Of a stretch of 64,000 nt of DNA, positions 34,961 to 46,917 are shown piece after piece. The position numbers and the translations under genes were made by a program. The DNA is from Canna indica (Eukaryota; Streptophyta; Magnoliopsida; Zingiberales; Cannaceae). Within the stretch, counting starts at the first letter, position 1, and every line of letters begins with the position of its first letter. The stretch spans positions 30,692,001 to 30,756,000 of the forward strand of contig CP136896.1 of the NCBI GenBank assembly GCA_034359265.1, read 5' to 3'. The notes beneath the pieces are model-generated. The model did no database searches. It had not been told where the DNA came from and worked only from the letters and a program-made list of their open reading frames with translations.

Positions 34961-37598
34961 CTCTATTTACGCACGTAGGAGACTTATCCATTCAGATCTT
35001 CTCTTTCAATATATATAGTGAAAACCAACCAATCTAAATAAATGTCTACTAAATCAATGACCCAAAAGGTAGCCATGAAACACTATAAAGCATCGAACAT
35101 AATAGCTCTAGGAGTACAACGCGTAAAAGCTCCACGCTCACCGCACCATCAATGAAGACCAATTCCAGTTTCCAAAAAATGAATAGGCAATAACAAGTAA
35201 TTAAAAATGAATAAAATATCAAAGATATATTAAAGAAAATCATCATTAATTATAGAAACTAAACAATCATCATTATAACAGCATAATTTCACCATGAAAA
35301 CCACAGTTACAAGAGTACTTGTAACTGGCCGACAATTGGGCCACTTAAGCAAGAACTCTTCATAGACAAAAATAGTTGCAACTGTCATTTCAACTGAGAA
35401 CAAATTAGGAATCCTTTTGTCAAATATAGCCAACACTACAAAAGCTAAACACCAACAATATTAATTTTTCATTAATGATATTTCCAATTTCTACAATTAT
35501 CAACAAAAATGCAAAACCTCAAATTGAATGAATTCAAAAATATAATATTATATCATTCACCTACCTGCTATATAAAATTATGCTTCAAATTAATTCAAAG
35601 CATTGAAAACCTCAATTTTTTAAAAAAACTTGATTACAAATGTCTCCAAAAGTTTATATGGATTCAAACACAACAAATATCAAATTATTGATCAGCCATA
35701 ATTCATAAAATATATATATTTTTTATAAATTTTTTGAAATATTCATCAATTAAACACAATATAAGAATTTATTCTAATTATACTAAAATATCTAGCTATT
35801 GGTATATCTTCAGTAAAAAATAACTATTTTTAAATATTTCGATTTATTAATTCAAATGTTAAATTTGAATCTAAATTATTTAAACTTTTTAGGTAACTTT
35901 ATTCATTCAAAAATTAATTTGTATTAGATAAACTTAATTTAGGTAACATTTTAAATATTAATATTATATTAGATAAACTGAATTATATATTTACCTATCT
36001 ATTTGTAAAAAATAAATTTATTGATGAACACATTTAAAGTAAGAGCTCTCAATCAATCATTTTTGTATTTTTTTTACATTTTAATTTTTATAATTTATTT
36101 TTTACATTTTAATTTTTATAATATAATTTTTTTTAAATTTAAGCTAAGAGCTCTCAACCAGTTTATATAATCATTTTTGCACCGGACCATAAGACGCACA
36201 AGACCACATCACCCCCGAGTCCAGACGAGAACATTTTCCATTCACTTGATTTTTTAATTAGGTTAAGCTTTCATATATTTGGAATAAATTTAAAAAATCT
36301 CAGTCAAAGCATTTATAAATACTATATATATATATGATAAGTATTGTAGTAAGATAAACGATATGCATGATAATCAAGTAGTACGTAGGAAGTTGCATAT
36401 TTTGTTGCAAATATAATTCAAACTTTGATTAATGATGTTCTATAATCCAAATATAATCAAGTAGTAAGTAGATTTAGTTTTACTACGCTTAATTTCATTC
36501 AAGTATTAAAATTTTTAGTAAAATCTTTTATTTAGTTTGGAGTTTCATATTTTTAAAATTATTTCAATACTCTAAAACAAATTAAACATATATAATTATA
36601 TATTTTAAATTTTAAAATTTGGTTATCTTATATATTTTATATTATTAGGTACTAGTTTAAATTTTTCTAGTTATTTCTCTACCATTAACTATATATGAAA
36701 AAAATATTATTTTTCTATTAATATATTTTTTAGGTTTTTCTTAGGTTATTTAGTTTTTTATTAGGTACTAGTTTAAGCATTAAGATTTACTTTCATTTAG
36801 ATATTATAGTGAGACTACTAATATAATAAATTAATACATGAAAGGTAGGACCTTTTAGTTTTTTTATTTTTATTTTTTACTTCAATTGTTTAACCATCAT
36901 CAAAATTGTAGTTTTCTTAAGCTATTTATGTTTAATGCTATTTTTTATTAATTTATGTTTATTGTGGTATATTTACTAAAAAAAATTATATCAACATTTA
37001 TTAAATATTCATTATTTTTTATTATATATATTCAAGTTTACTATTATTGTTGAATTTAAATTTGATCATGGTAAGATTGACATTTATTTTTAGATCTACT
37101 AAAGCATGCATGGCCTTATATTCATAATGTTTAGTTATATTTTCTTCATTATAAGTTTTAATATATAATAAAGTTCATAATTTTTTGATAAAAATATTTT
37201 ATATAATTTTATTCTACCAAAAAATGATTTTTTCTTTTCTAAAATTTATTTTTAACTCTGATTATTTTTAATTAGCAAATAAGTTAATTATTACACTTAT
37301 TATTATTATTATTATTTATTTATTTTCATATTTTATATTATTGTATTCCATTTTTAAAAATTGTATATATCTCTTATATTTTTCACTAAGTTTATATTTA
37401 AAATATTAAAAACTTACTATTATCATTGAATTTAAATCCATTATTTCAATACTCATCTTTATGTTTAATTTTACTAATAAATGACTTTATTTTTATATCT
37501 TAATGTGTAATTATATTTTATTTATTTTATTAATACATATAGAATCAATTTTATTAATAGCATTAATTAAAAAATATTTTATATAAAAATATTTTGAT
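34961..37598. other. AT-rich DNA, nothing recognised
   Basis: Extremely AT-rich from about 35450 on, with poly-T and TAT runs. No coding similarity. A short GC-richer island at 36178-36240 is unexplained. The right part probably belongs to the Helitron-like element ending at 37627. Confidence 0.5.
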
Positions 37599-37627
37599 CT
37601 CGTCGCGAAGCACGAAAATTTTCCTAG
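37599..37627 (+). mobile_element. Helitron-like 3' terminus
   Basis: A short hairpin (TCGT-C-GC / GC-ACGA with GAA loop, 37600-37615) is followed nine bases later by CTAG (37624-37627) and then T. This is the arrangement of Helitron 3' ends (hairpin, then CTRR, next base T). The matching 5' TC end upstream in the AT-rich DNA was not identified, so element length is unknown. Confidence 0.5.
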
Positions 37628-38617
37628 TTAAATTGTAAGACCCCGGGTTTAAGTCTTATATGTATGGTGCCCTAGGTATTGGCATAATTCATCGTGTATG
37701 TTTGGTAGCATAAATTTATTTTTCTTGATCCAGAGGTGTAGAGGTACCGCTCGCTGGTGTTAAGGGAGAAGCATGAAGTTATAATTTCTCTTATAGAAAT
37801 TTTTAATACTAGTGAATTTGTGTGAAATACTAAATTATGTATTTGAGTAGTGCAGATAGGCTAGTTTGGTTGGAATTGATTCACTATAAATTGATGCTTG
37901 TCATCGACTTATATTTTTCTTTTATTTAACAAAAATAAAAAGTCACAATAGATCTATATTAATATTCGAATTTTAAATTTTTAAAAAATATACAATATGT
38001 TGTCATCGACTTACACTTGACATCTTTTTAATTGGTAATTTAATTATGACCTTAGCTACACCCATAATTTATCCCACTTTAGGCATCCTCAATCATCACC
38101 CGATAAAGAAATCTTGGAAATGGTGTATGGTAGTAAAATTATATCATTGGAGATGCCTTGCATTATTATTTTACCCTGTAAATAAGTGGAAACTATATAA
38201 AGCACATGTGGATGGTAGTAAAATCATATCATTTAAAATGCCTTAAATTACTATTTTATCTAGAAAGGGTTATTAGACAAAAATAACTTCAATTTTCGTT
38301 AATTTCTTAATTTTGACTAATCCTTTGATTGACCTCAATTGTATATAAGAAGTTTAACATTGATTCCAATAATGACCCCCCGTTAGCTAGTCATGATGTC
38401 GACCACTAACTTGCTGATGTAGTAATTCAAAAATAATTTTTAAATATCGTCATGTCAGAAGGGATCCACGTAGATTTAAGGGTTATTAGACGAAAATGAC
38501 TCCAACTTTTGTGAATTTTTCAATTTTGGCTAATCATTTGATTGGTCTCAATTGTATATAAGAAGTTTAACATTGGTTCCATTAGTGGCCCCATATATAT
38601 GTACCACCAAATACCAC
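37628..38617. other. Non-coding spacer
   Basis: Contains a short TGTAAGACCCCGGG stretch at 37634 that resembles an LTR start but does not extend into any LTR here, and the duplication at 38268-38592. Confidence 0.45.
38268..38592. repeat. Direct duplication of about 115 bp, period 213 bp
   Basis: 38268-38390 and 38481-38592 share GGTTATTAGAC, TTTGATTG, CTCAATTGTATATAAGAAG and TTTAACATTG in the same order. The second copy ends just before the CACTA terminus. Confidence 0.75.
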
Positions 38618-39200
38618 CACTACAAAAAAAATGAAATTAGTGGCAAGCTATTTTTGCCACAGTAGTGACCTATAGTGGCAAAATAATGATTCAGTGACAA
38701 AAAAGTGATCGTCAATCGTTTGCCACATTAGGTCCGTCGCTAAAAGTCACTTTTGGCTTTTGTGGCGAACTTTAGCGGATTGCCAAGAATTGCAATTTCT
38801 TTAGTGGCAAATGAAAAAGTCAAACTACGTCCATCCTATTGTGGCAAACGAGGCTTGCTGACGCCACATATCATTTATGGCAAAAAAATTTACCACTTAT
38901 TAATAAATGTTTGTCATTATTCTATCCTTTCTAAAACCCTTTTCGTAGCAAAAATATATAAAATTTGTCACTAATATTGTATTACATTTTTCCATTAAAT
39001 ATCAAGTTTGCTATAAAATATTTTACCACTATATGTTTGAACCTTTGTCATTAATCATTAAAATGAATTTACCACTAACACGATTTTAAATTTGGATTAT
39101 TGCCACAATATTAGTGATGATTTTGCCACAATATGTAATGAGTTTGCCGTAACTTTGAGAATCTATGATGAATAAATTTGCCACAAACACACAAAATTTA
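38618..39200. mobile_element. CACTA-type transposon left end with subterminal repeats
   Basis: CACTACAAAAAAAATG at 38618 is a canonical CACTA terminus. The next 550 bp hold many copies of TTTGCCAC or its complement GTGGCAAA (for example 38640, 38653, 38674, 38719 and 38756), the subterminal binding-site pattern of CACTA transposases. The partner end was not found: the CACTA-like end at 58881 has different subterminal repeats. Confidence 0.7.
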
Positions 39201-41197
39201 ATAATTAACCATTCATTAATATAATAATCCACCTACTAATTACGAAACATACAACTTAGCAGGTATACAACCAACCACCTACATATCCAACCATCAACAA
39301 ATCAAAAATAAGTTCAACATTAATCCAAATACATCAAAAACAACATTGGCTACCAACACGAAATAGTCTAAAGTATCTAATATCCATTAAAAAGAAGTTA
39401 CAATAAGTTCACAAAATAGTTTGTACACCAAAAAACCAAACAACACTACCCCAATAAAAAGAAGTTACAGCACGTCTGCTAAGTCCGCCTAATTTCTTCT
39501 TCTTTTTCTCCTACAAAAGAAGGGAAGTAAGAACACCGCATCATTAGTTCCAACTAGAAAATTGCAAAATATAACCTAATGATGTAAATATGCAAGCTTT
39601 GTGTATACTTAGAAATTGCAAACAACACACAATAGTCAAGTCTTATTTAGCTATTCGAGTTAATGTTAATGAACTCTTAATGAGAAACTAAATAGCATAT
39701 TACAATAATGATTATAATAAATCTATCCAAAACTAAATAGCATATTATATACTTATAAGGAATTTATACAATAAGTATTAACTCTATAACAAATATATAT
39801 CCAATCATTTAAAGTAAAATATATGAATGTATATTTGACCATTTAGTATTCAATCAGCATTAAAATTGATAACTTTGTAATATGATAATAGGCTGCATGC
39901 CTTAGCCAACTCTAACTAAAATTTCAATTTTTTCCCTTCACCTTAATATTCAACTAATTGAACCCGTTAATCACGCCCAAAAAGCCAGGATCAGCTTACA
40001 AATTAGTTCAAATTCAAACTACAAGTAATATATATAGCCAGCTTGAAGTTTGACTAAAAGACAGAAACATATCAGCCATGCATCGTCCACATTTGCTGAT
40101 CTAGATTATAAATCCTAGAAAATAGAGGAATCAGACCCAGTTACCCAATCTTCCTGCCTTGAAATTAAAATATTTAGTCTAATGGATTCATCACATGATA
40201 CTCCTTGTATGTTTCTATATATATAGTATGCAATAGCTAGCACGAGATGACAATAATTTCAATAAAAATATTGTAAAGTATACATACTGATAAAACATAA
40301 TTAATCCATAAGCAATGTTGAAAGATATATAGCACCAATCACTAATAAAAATAAAAATAACTAACATTGCTCTTTTCCAAATCTAGAAACATAAAAAAAT
40401 ATGAACTTTTAACTCACAGAAAAAAAAATGTTGACATCGATCTAGAAACATTGCTCTTTTCCAAATCTAAAAACATAGAAAAAACATAAAAACATTGCTC
40501 TTTTAATTCACAGGAAATATGAACTTTTAATTTATAGCAATCTAGAAACATTGGCTTGCTTATTCTCAATCCGGTTGCAGGTAAACAATGCAGGTGTAAA
40601 CTTTAATAAAAGTAACATAAATGAGGTTTAATTTCCTGAAAAGATTATTGCAACAAATTATGTTACCCTAAAAGGATGATTGAAACCTTGATCCCAAAGA
40701 TGCTTTAGGTAATCAATAGTCATAGTTATATGCTTTAGGAAATAAGCTGATATGTAGAGATTCAGATAATTGAACATGCATGATGATGAGGCATAATTGT
40801 CAGCTACTTTGTATTCAGAAAAGCTACTAAATGACGACATATATTCAAAGATACAGTAGTAGGACAATTAGTTACATATATTCAAAGAAAGACTATTTTA
40901 TACCAGCGCGAAGATCCATAAATAGATAAAAATAGAATAATTTTTCTAGACTACAAATTGTAGCGAAGAACAAATTTGATGAAGCAAAGAAGACTACTGT
41001 TAAACTTGTATCAGTTACTTGAAAACACTTGAACCACCTAAGTCAACCACAAAGGAAATTAAAGTGCTTACAAATAAAAAAATAAATCTGTCGTGGAACT
41101 AAACCTCATACTGAAGCATAACAATATCTCTTCAATCACAACATAATAAATCAAAAAATGGTAGCAACATTTGCTTAAAGAAGAAATAGTCCTAAAC
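39201..41197. other. Interior or flank of the CACTA element, no clear gene
   Basis: A short minus-strand segment near 39464-39510 reads as a lysine/arginine-rich exon tail after a TTTTGTAG acceptor and may be a decayed transposon gene end. No transposase domain was recognised. Repeated AATCTAGAAACATTGCTCTTTT-like phrases occur near 40370-40560. Confidence 0.35.
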
Positions 41198-41609
41198 TGT
41201 AATACCTGCTAAAATATTTTATATGTATTCATTTCAGCGGGTTGCGCGCGGGCTTGAGCATTGATGCTTATCTTGAGGTGAGACCCGGATACTGTGAAAA
41301 ACTTTTTAATTATGAAATTTAGGTGCATAATATTCTATGTGTCTCGAATTTAAAGAGGACTCCGAGTGGAATCCAGCGGTTTAGTCGAATTCGGATTCGG
41401 ACTCAGATCGGGAGAGATAGAGAGGATTTAGTAAACCGCTTAAGTTGAGGGCGGAATGATATTTTTCAATAAAATAAAATAAAATATAAAGGGGGCGCCG
41501 TACGGCTGCTAGAGCCGCACGAAACCCAAGACGTAAGAGGAGAGGCGAGCGGCTTAGAGAGAAGGAGAGAGATCGGACATCGGATTCGGAGAGATCGGAG
41601 ATCGGCTGT
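41198..41609 (+). repeat. Truncated 5' LTR of family C element
   Basis: Aligns with 44618-45030 of the 3' LTR, with few differences, until GTCAG at the junction. Confidence 0.88.
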
Positions 41610-44600
41610 CAGTCTTTTCTAGCTTTTGTATTTGTGGCAGATGAATTAGGATGTGTGGCTTTAGGGCTGAGTGAGACTCCGGTGATCTGTGAGTTCCCCG
41701 ATGTGTTTCCCGAGGAACTCCCGAGGTTACCACCAGACAAAGAGATCGAGTTCTGCATTGAGTTGTAGCCGGAGGTGAAATCGATATCCATTCCCCCATA
41801 TCGAATGGTGCCGACCGAGTTGAGGGAGCTCATGGACTTGGGTTTCATTCGCCCAAGTGTGTCTCCTTGGGGAGCTCCGGTTCTCTTCGTTAAGAAGAAG
41901 GACAGATCATTGCGGATGTGCATTGACTATAGACAACTAAACAAGGTTACCATCAAGAATCGATACCCGTTGCCGAGGATTGATGACCTGTTCGATTAGC
42001 TTCAGGGGGCACATTGGTTCTCCAAAATTGACTTGAGGTTCAGATATCACCAGCTGAAGATCCGGGATCAGGAAATGCCTAAGACAGCTTTTCGAATGAG
42101 ATACGACCATTATGAGTTTTTAGTCATGTCTTTTGGACTGACTAATGCATCCGCTGCTTTCATGGACGCTGCTTCAAAGAGTACTTGGACAAGTTCGTGA
42201 TTGTTTTTATTGACGATATTCTAGTATACTCCAGGAATAGAGAGGAGCATAATGAACACTTGAGGACAATTCTAGCGACTCTCAGGGAGCATCAGCTTTA
42301 TGCTAAATTCTCCAAGTATGAGTTCTAGGCGGAAAGTGTAGGATTTTTGAGGCATGTGGTGTCCCGAGAAGGGGTCAAGGTGGATCCCGCCAAGATTGAG
42401 GCCGTGCAGAATTGGGCAAGGCCGACTAGCGTATCTGGGATACGTAGTTTCTTGGGTCTGGCCGGGTATTATCGGAAATTCGTGGAGAATGTCTCACGGA
42501 TTGCAGCTCCCCTAACCCGGCTGACTCAGAAGAAAATTAAATTTATCTGGGATGATAGTTGCTAGAAGAGTTTTCAAAAACTCAAGGACTGCTTGACATC
42601 AACACCTATTCTTGCCTTACCGTCGGGGTTTGGAGGATTTGTCGTTTACTGCGACGCGTCGAGAGTAGGCTTGGGATGCGTCCTTATGCAGTACGGCAAG
42701 GTCATTGCCTACGCGTCGCGGCAACTGAAAAATCATGAGAAAAATTACCCGACGCATGACCTAGAATTAGCGACAGTAGTATTTGCTTTAAAGCTGTGGC
42801 GCCATTACTTGTATGGCGAGACCTGTGAAATCTACACACACCATAAAAGTCTCCAGTACCTTCTGACGTAGAAAAAATTGAACTTGAGGCAGAGGAGGTG
42901 GATTGAGCTACTAAAGGACTATGACTGCACCATAATGTACCATCCGGGTAAGGCGAATGTTGTTGCTAATGCCTTGAGCAGGAAATCCATGGGTAGCCTT
43001 CCGCACCTAGCTGTTGAGAGGAGATCTCTAGCTAGAGAGCTGGCGACATGCATGGATGGAGGTTCCATAATTTCCGTGTTTGACACCAGGGATCTAGTGG
43101 CGCAGTTGCAAGTGCAATCTATCTTAGTCGTGATGCTTCGTGCAGCGCAGAAAGAAGATGCTTTTTGTGAAATGACTAGGGACTTTGTGATGAGAGGGGA
43201 TGCAGATGATGGGTTTCGGATCGATTCTGAGGACGTCCTGAGGTACAAGGACAGAGTTGTGGTGCCAAATATGGCTGAAGTGAAGAGGCAGGTTCTTGAG
43301 ATGGGTCACCGCTCTTCGTACACCATGCACCCAGGGGCCACGAAGATGTACCGTGACCTGCGGCAGCATTATTGGTGGAAAGGAGTGAAGCGGGAGGTGG
43401 CTGAGTATGTGTCTAAGTGTTTGACTTGTCAACAGGTAAAGGCAGAGCATTTGAGACCTGCAGGGTTGCTCCAAAACTTGGATGTACAAGAGTGGGAGTG
43501 GGAGAAGATCACTATGGACCTGGTGACTGGCTTGCCAAGGTCGAGAGGAGGTCATGACTCCATTTGGGTCGTGGTAGACAGAAGGACCAAGTCGGTACAC
43601 TTTATTCCGGTCAAGACAACTTTTTCGGCGGAGCAGTTTGCTAGACTTTTTCTTTACCGGATAGTGGCGTATCACGGGATTCCGGTGATGATCATCTCTG
43701 ACAGGGGTACCCAATTCACTGCTCGGTTCTGGCAATCCTTCCAGGAAGCCCTGGGTACCCAAGTTCGATTTAGTACAGCCTTCCACCCTCAGACTGATGG
43801 GCAGTCAGAGAGGACTATCCAAACATTGGAAGATATGCTGCAGGCATGTGTATTGGATTTTGAGGGTGGTTGGGAGAGGTACTTACCACTGGTAGAATTT
43901 GCCTATAACAACAGTCACCATAGTAGCATTTGCATGGCTCCGTTCGAGGCCCTTTATAGGCGGAGGTGTCGGTCTCCACTAGGATGGTTTGAGGTGGGTG
44001 AGACTCAGATGTTAGGGCCATACTTGGTTCTTGATGCCGTAGAAAAGGTGAAGGTGATAAAGGATCGATTGTTAGTAGCTCAAAGTCGGTAAAAAAAAAA
44101 AGTATGCTGATGGAAGATCAAGAGACTTAGAATTTGCGGTGGGGGACTTGGTGTTCCTCAAAGCGTCACCCATGAAAGGGGTGGTGAGATTTGGCAAATG
44201 AGGGAAACTAAGTCCTAGGTTCATTGGACCGTTCCCCATTCTTGGCCGGAGGAACAGTGGCGTACGAGCTTGCCTTACCGCCAAGCATGGGCAGGGTACA
44301 CCCCGTGTTTCATATCTCCATGCTGAAGCGGTATGTTAGAGACGATTCTCATGTTCTAGAGCCTACTGCGGTTGAGATTGATGCATCCATTTCTTATGAG
44401 GAAAGGGCTGTAGAGATCCAGGACAGGCAGGTTTGAAAACTGAGGTCTAAGGAGGTCCCCTTGGTAAAGGTGTGATGGGAACACCATTCAGGCCAGGAGG
44501 CGACCTGGGAGTTGGAGAAGGATATAAGGGAGAAATATCCCCAGCTGTTCGATGCTGATGGTAAGTCCTCTTTACTTTTCTAAAATTCGAGGACAAATTT
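41610..44600 (+). pseudogene. Family C pol (RT - RNase H - integrase - chromo-like tail), broken
   Basis: RT keeps [34 protein letters not shown] and the catalytic FIDDILVYS near 42207. A small deletion near 42170 shifts the frame. RNase H has [10 protein letters not shown] and [11 protein letters not shown] (H replaces the usual D). Integrase is fully open (see 42878-44092). The tail (AVEIQDRQV, KLRSKEVPLVKV, EATWELEKDIREKYP) is the chromo-like end but is crossed by stops and a shift near 44245. TAG stops replace Gln at 41766, 41997 and 42869. No gag or protease is present. Confidence 0.88.
42878..44092 (+). CDS. Open RNase H tail plus integrase segment of family C pol
   Basis: A 404-codon uninterrupted stretch, the longest in the window. 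It begins in the RNase H C-terminus (NLRQRRWIELLKDYD), then has the integrase zinc finger (HRSSYTMHPG to CLTCQQVK) and the catalytic core with D in ITMDLVTG, D in ISDRGTQF and E in SERTIQTLE, and continues into the GPY/F-like region. Integrase would insert the element's cDNA. The segment is a fragment of a polyprotein, so its ATG is not a natural start, and it ends where CAG would be expected (TAA at 44090-44092). Confidence 0.75.
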   Translation: MNLRQRRWIELLKDYDCTIMYHPGKANVVANALSRKSMGSLPHLAVERRSLARELATCMDGGSIISVFDTRDLVAQLQVQSILVVMLRAAQKEDAFCEMTRDFVMRGDADDGFRIDSEDVLRYKDRVVVPNMAEVKRQVLEMGHRSSYTMHPGATKMYRDLRQHYWWKGVKREVAEYVSKCLTCQQVKAEHLRPAGLLQNLDVQEWEWEKITMDLVTGLPRSRGGHDSIWVVVDRRTKSVHFIPVKTTFSAEQFARLFLYRIVAYHGIPVMIISDRGTQFTARFWQSFQEALGTQVRFSTAFHPQTDGQSERTIQTLEDMLQACVLDFEGGWERYLPLVEFAYNNSHHSSICMAPFEALYRRRCRSPLGWFEVGETQMLGPYLVLDAVEKVKVIKDRLLVAQSR

Positions 44601-45754
44601 TTTTAAGGGGGGAAGATTGTAATACCCGCTAAAATATTTTATACGTATTGATTTTAGCGGGTTGCGCGTGGGCTTGAGCATTGATGCTTATCTTGAGGTG
44701 AGACCCGGATACTGTGAAAAACTTTTTAATTATGAAATTTAGGTGCATAATATTCTATGTGTCTTGAATTTAAAGAGGACTCCGTGTGGAATCGAGCGGT
44801 TCAGTTGAATTCGAATTCGGACTCAGATCGAGAGAGATAGAGAGGATTTAGTAAACCGCTTAAGTTGAGGGCGGAATGGTATTTTTCAAAAAAATAAAAT
44901 AAAATATAAAGGGGACGTCGTACGCTGCTAGAGCAGTACGTAACCCAAGACGTAAGAGGAGAGGCGAGTGACTTGGAGAGAAGGAGAGAGATCGGACGTC
45001 GAATTCGAAGAGATCGTAGATCGGACGTCAGATTTCTCAAGGCTATCGTTTTCCTTCGGTTCTTCCCCTTTTTTTGAGTGGCCTTGTCCCTTCTCTAGGA
45101 ATTTCTCCATATTGCTGCCCATTGACGAAGAGAATTGAGAATTTTTTTTTCTTGAATCGGATTCCCATGTAGATCTCTTCCTACCTGGTTAATTTGATTC
45201 CAAATCTAATTCGTTTCAAATGCTAGGCCTTGTCAAATTTTTTTCCAGATTTAGCGTTTCGTATTGATAATATAACTAGGGTTATATGTTTGGTTCCTTC
45301 TCCATCCCATCACACGTGAATCACCTGTTCATAAGGTTTCTTTTGGGGTTATTTAAGCATTCCTTTTGTATTGAAATCTTGACTTCTGAAGAGTCAAAGT
45401 TTTACCGTGTCGCATACCATGAAGATGGAGCTTTGTTGTTGAAATCAAATACTTGGTAACCTGAGACAGTTTGGTTGCTATGAATATATTGGACAACCTT
45501 GCTCACAACCCCAACAGTAATATTTATGTAAATATGTTAATGATCTATAGTGGGGATTATTGTACATAGTTTTACGCTGAAATTACATGATTATATGCAT
45601 ATTTAATATGGGCTGGAATTATATAGTGTATGCTAGTTTTTGTTTGCTGTAAATTGGTTTAAATATGTGCTGAAATTATGCATGATGATATGCTGAAATT
45701 ATACCTGATGATACGCTGAAATTATATACATCGCTGCGCTGAAATTATGCATGA

Positions 45755-46515
45755 TGATATGCTAAATTGTTTTAGCAGTTTGGGTAGCCAGTTTAATGCG
45801 GAAGGTACTGATATAACCTACCGATCTTCGTGTAAGATATGTTTTGAAAATATAGAGAGTACTTAGGGGACTTGAACAATAATGTGTGGTTAGAAAATGG
45901 ACTATTTTAGTGGGCTGGAATTTCTGTAGTCGGGCCGTATGCAGGCTAAGTGGTACGCAGAGCGTACGAGTGATCATGGGTCGGAGGGCTTTCCCGACCG
46001 AGCGGGTCCTAGTTCTAGAGGGCCTACCTAGACCAGTGAACCCGAGCAGAGATATAACGGGTGCTGGTTCTAGAGGACTTACCTAGACCAGTGAACCCGA
46101 GCAGAGATACAGCGGGTGCTGGTTCTTGAGAGCACGATAATATGCTGAATTGTTTTAGCAGTTTGGGTAACCAGTTTAATGCGGAAGGTACTGATATAAC
46201 CTACCGATCTTCGTGTAAGATATATTTTGGAAATATAGAGAGTACTTAGGGGACTTGAACAGTAACGTATGGTTAGGAAATGGACTATTTCAGTGGGATG
46301 GAATTTCTATAACACATGTTAATCAGGCCGCATGCAGGCTGAGTGGTACGTAGAGCGTACGAGCGATCATCGGTCGGAGGGCCTTCCCGACCGAGCGGGT
46401 GCTGATTCTAGAGGGCCTACCTAGACCAGTGAACCCGAGCAGAGATATAACAGGTGTTGGTTCTAGAGGGCCTACCTAGACCAGTGAACCTGAGCAGAGA
46501 TACAACGGGTGCTGG
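45755..46515 (+). repeat. ~380-bp segmental tandem duplication inside the LTR
   Basis: Two copies (about 45755-46135 and 46136-46515) share TTTAGCAGTTTGGGTA, AATGCGGAAGGTACTG, GTACTTAGGGGACTTGAAC and the GGTCGGAGGGC start of the 55-bp array. The solo C LTR at 60149 has the corresponding region only once (about 61590-62010), so the duplication is private to this copy. Confidence 0.75.
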
Positions 46516-46790
46516 TTCTTGAGAGCCTACCTAGACCAGTGAACCCGAGCAGAGATACAGCGGGTGCTGGTTCTAGAGGGCCTACCTAGACTAGTGAACC
46601 CGAGCAGAGATACAACGGGTGCTGGTTCTGGAGGGCCTACCTAGACCAGTGAACCCAAGCAAAGATACAACGGGGGCTGGTTCTAGAGGGCCTTCCTAGA
46701 CCAGTGAACTCGAGCAGACATTTAGTTGGGTTCTGGTTCTAGAGGGCCTTCCTAGACCAGCAAACCTGAGGGAAGAGTTAGTTGGACATT
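46385..46790 (+). repeat. 55-bp tandem array with palindromic core
   Basis: Seven to eight units of about 55 bp, each GGTTCTAGAGGGCCTACCTA-GACCAGTGAACCCGAGCAG followed by an A-rich link. The core TCTAGAGGGCCTACCTAGA is an imperfect palindrome around GGCC. Confidence 0.85.
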
Positions 46791-46904
46791 GAGTCTAGGT
46801 AGTCTTCGTACAGCAGTGTAATTTAATTGACATCCATATTCACTTGTCATACCATATATCATTATTATCGATGTTTATTGGTGTGGATTGGAAGACCATT
46901 CACT

Positions 46905-46917
46905 GAGTTTTATACTC
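46905..46917 (+). promoter_or_regulatory. LTR inverted-repeat box, GAGT/ACTC type
   Basis: 4-bp stem, 5-nt loop, 27 bp upstream of the acceptor at 46944; the family C form of the box. Confidence 0.4.

Noticed and set aside
37634..37760. Start of another LTR (TGTAAGACCCCGGG)
   Set aside because: Only the first dozen bases resemble LTR starts; the following sequence matches none of the LTR families here and no end or duplication is visible.
40658..40867. 69-codon minus-strand ORF as a small gene
   Set aside because: No recognisable domain, AT-rich surroundings, no leader or splice context; probably chance.
43124..43786. 220-codon minus-strand ORF opposite the integrase
   Set aside because: Shadow frame of the open integrase; no similarity of its own.
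46385..46790. CRISPR-like array of repeats
   Set aside because: Units are contiguous 55-mers without unique spacers, lie inside a plant LTR and vary in number between LTR copies. They are ordinary tandem repeats.
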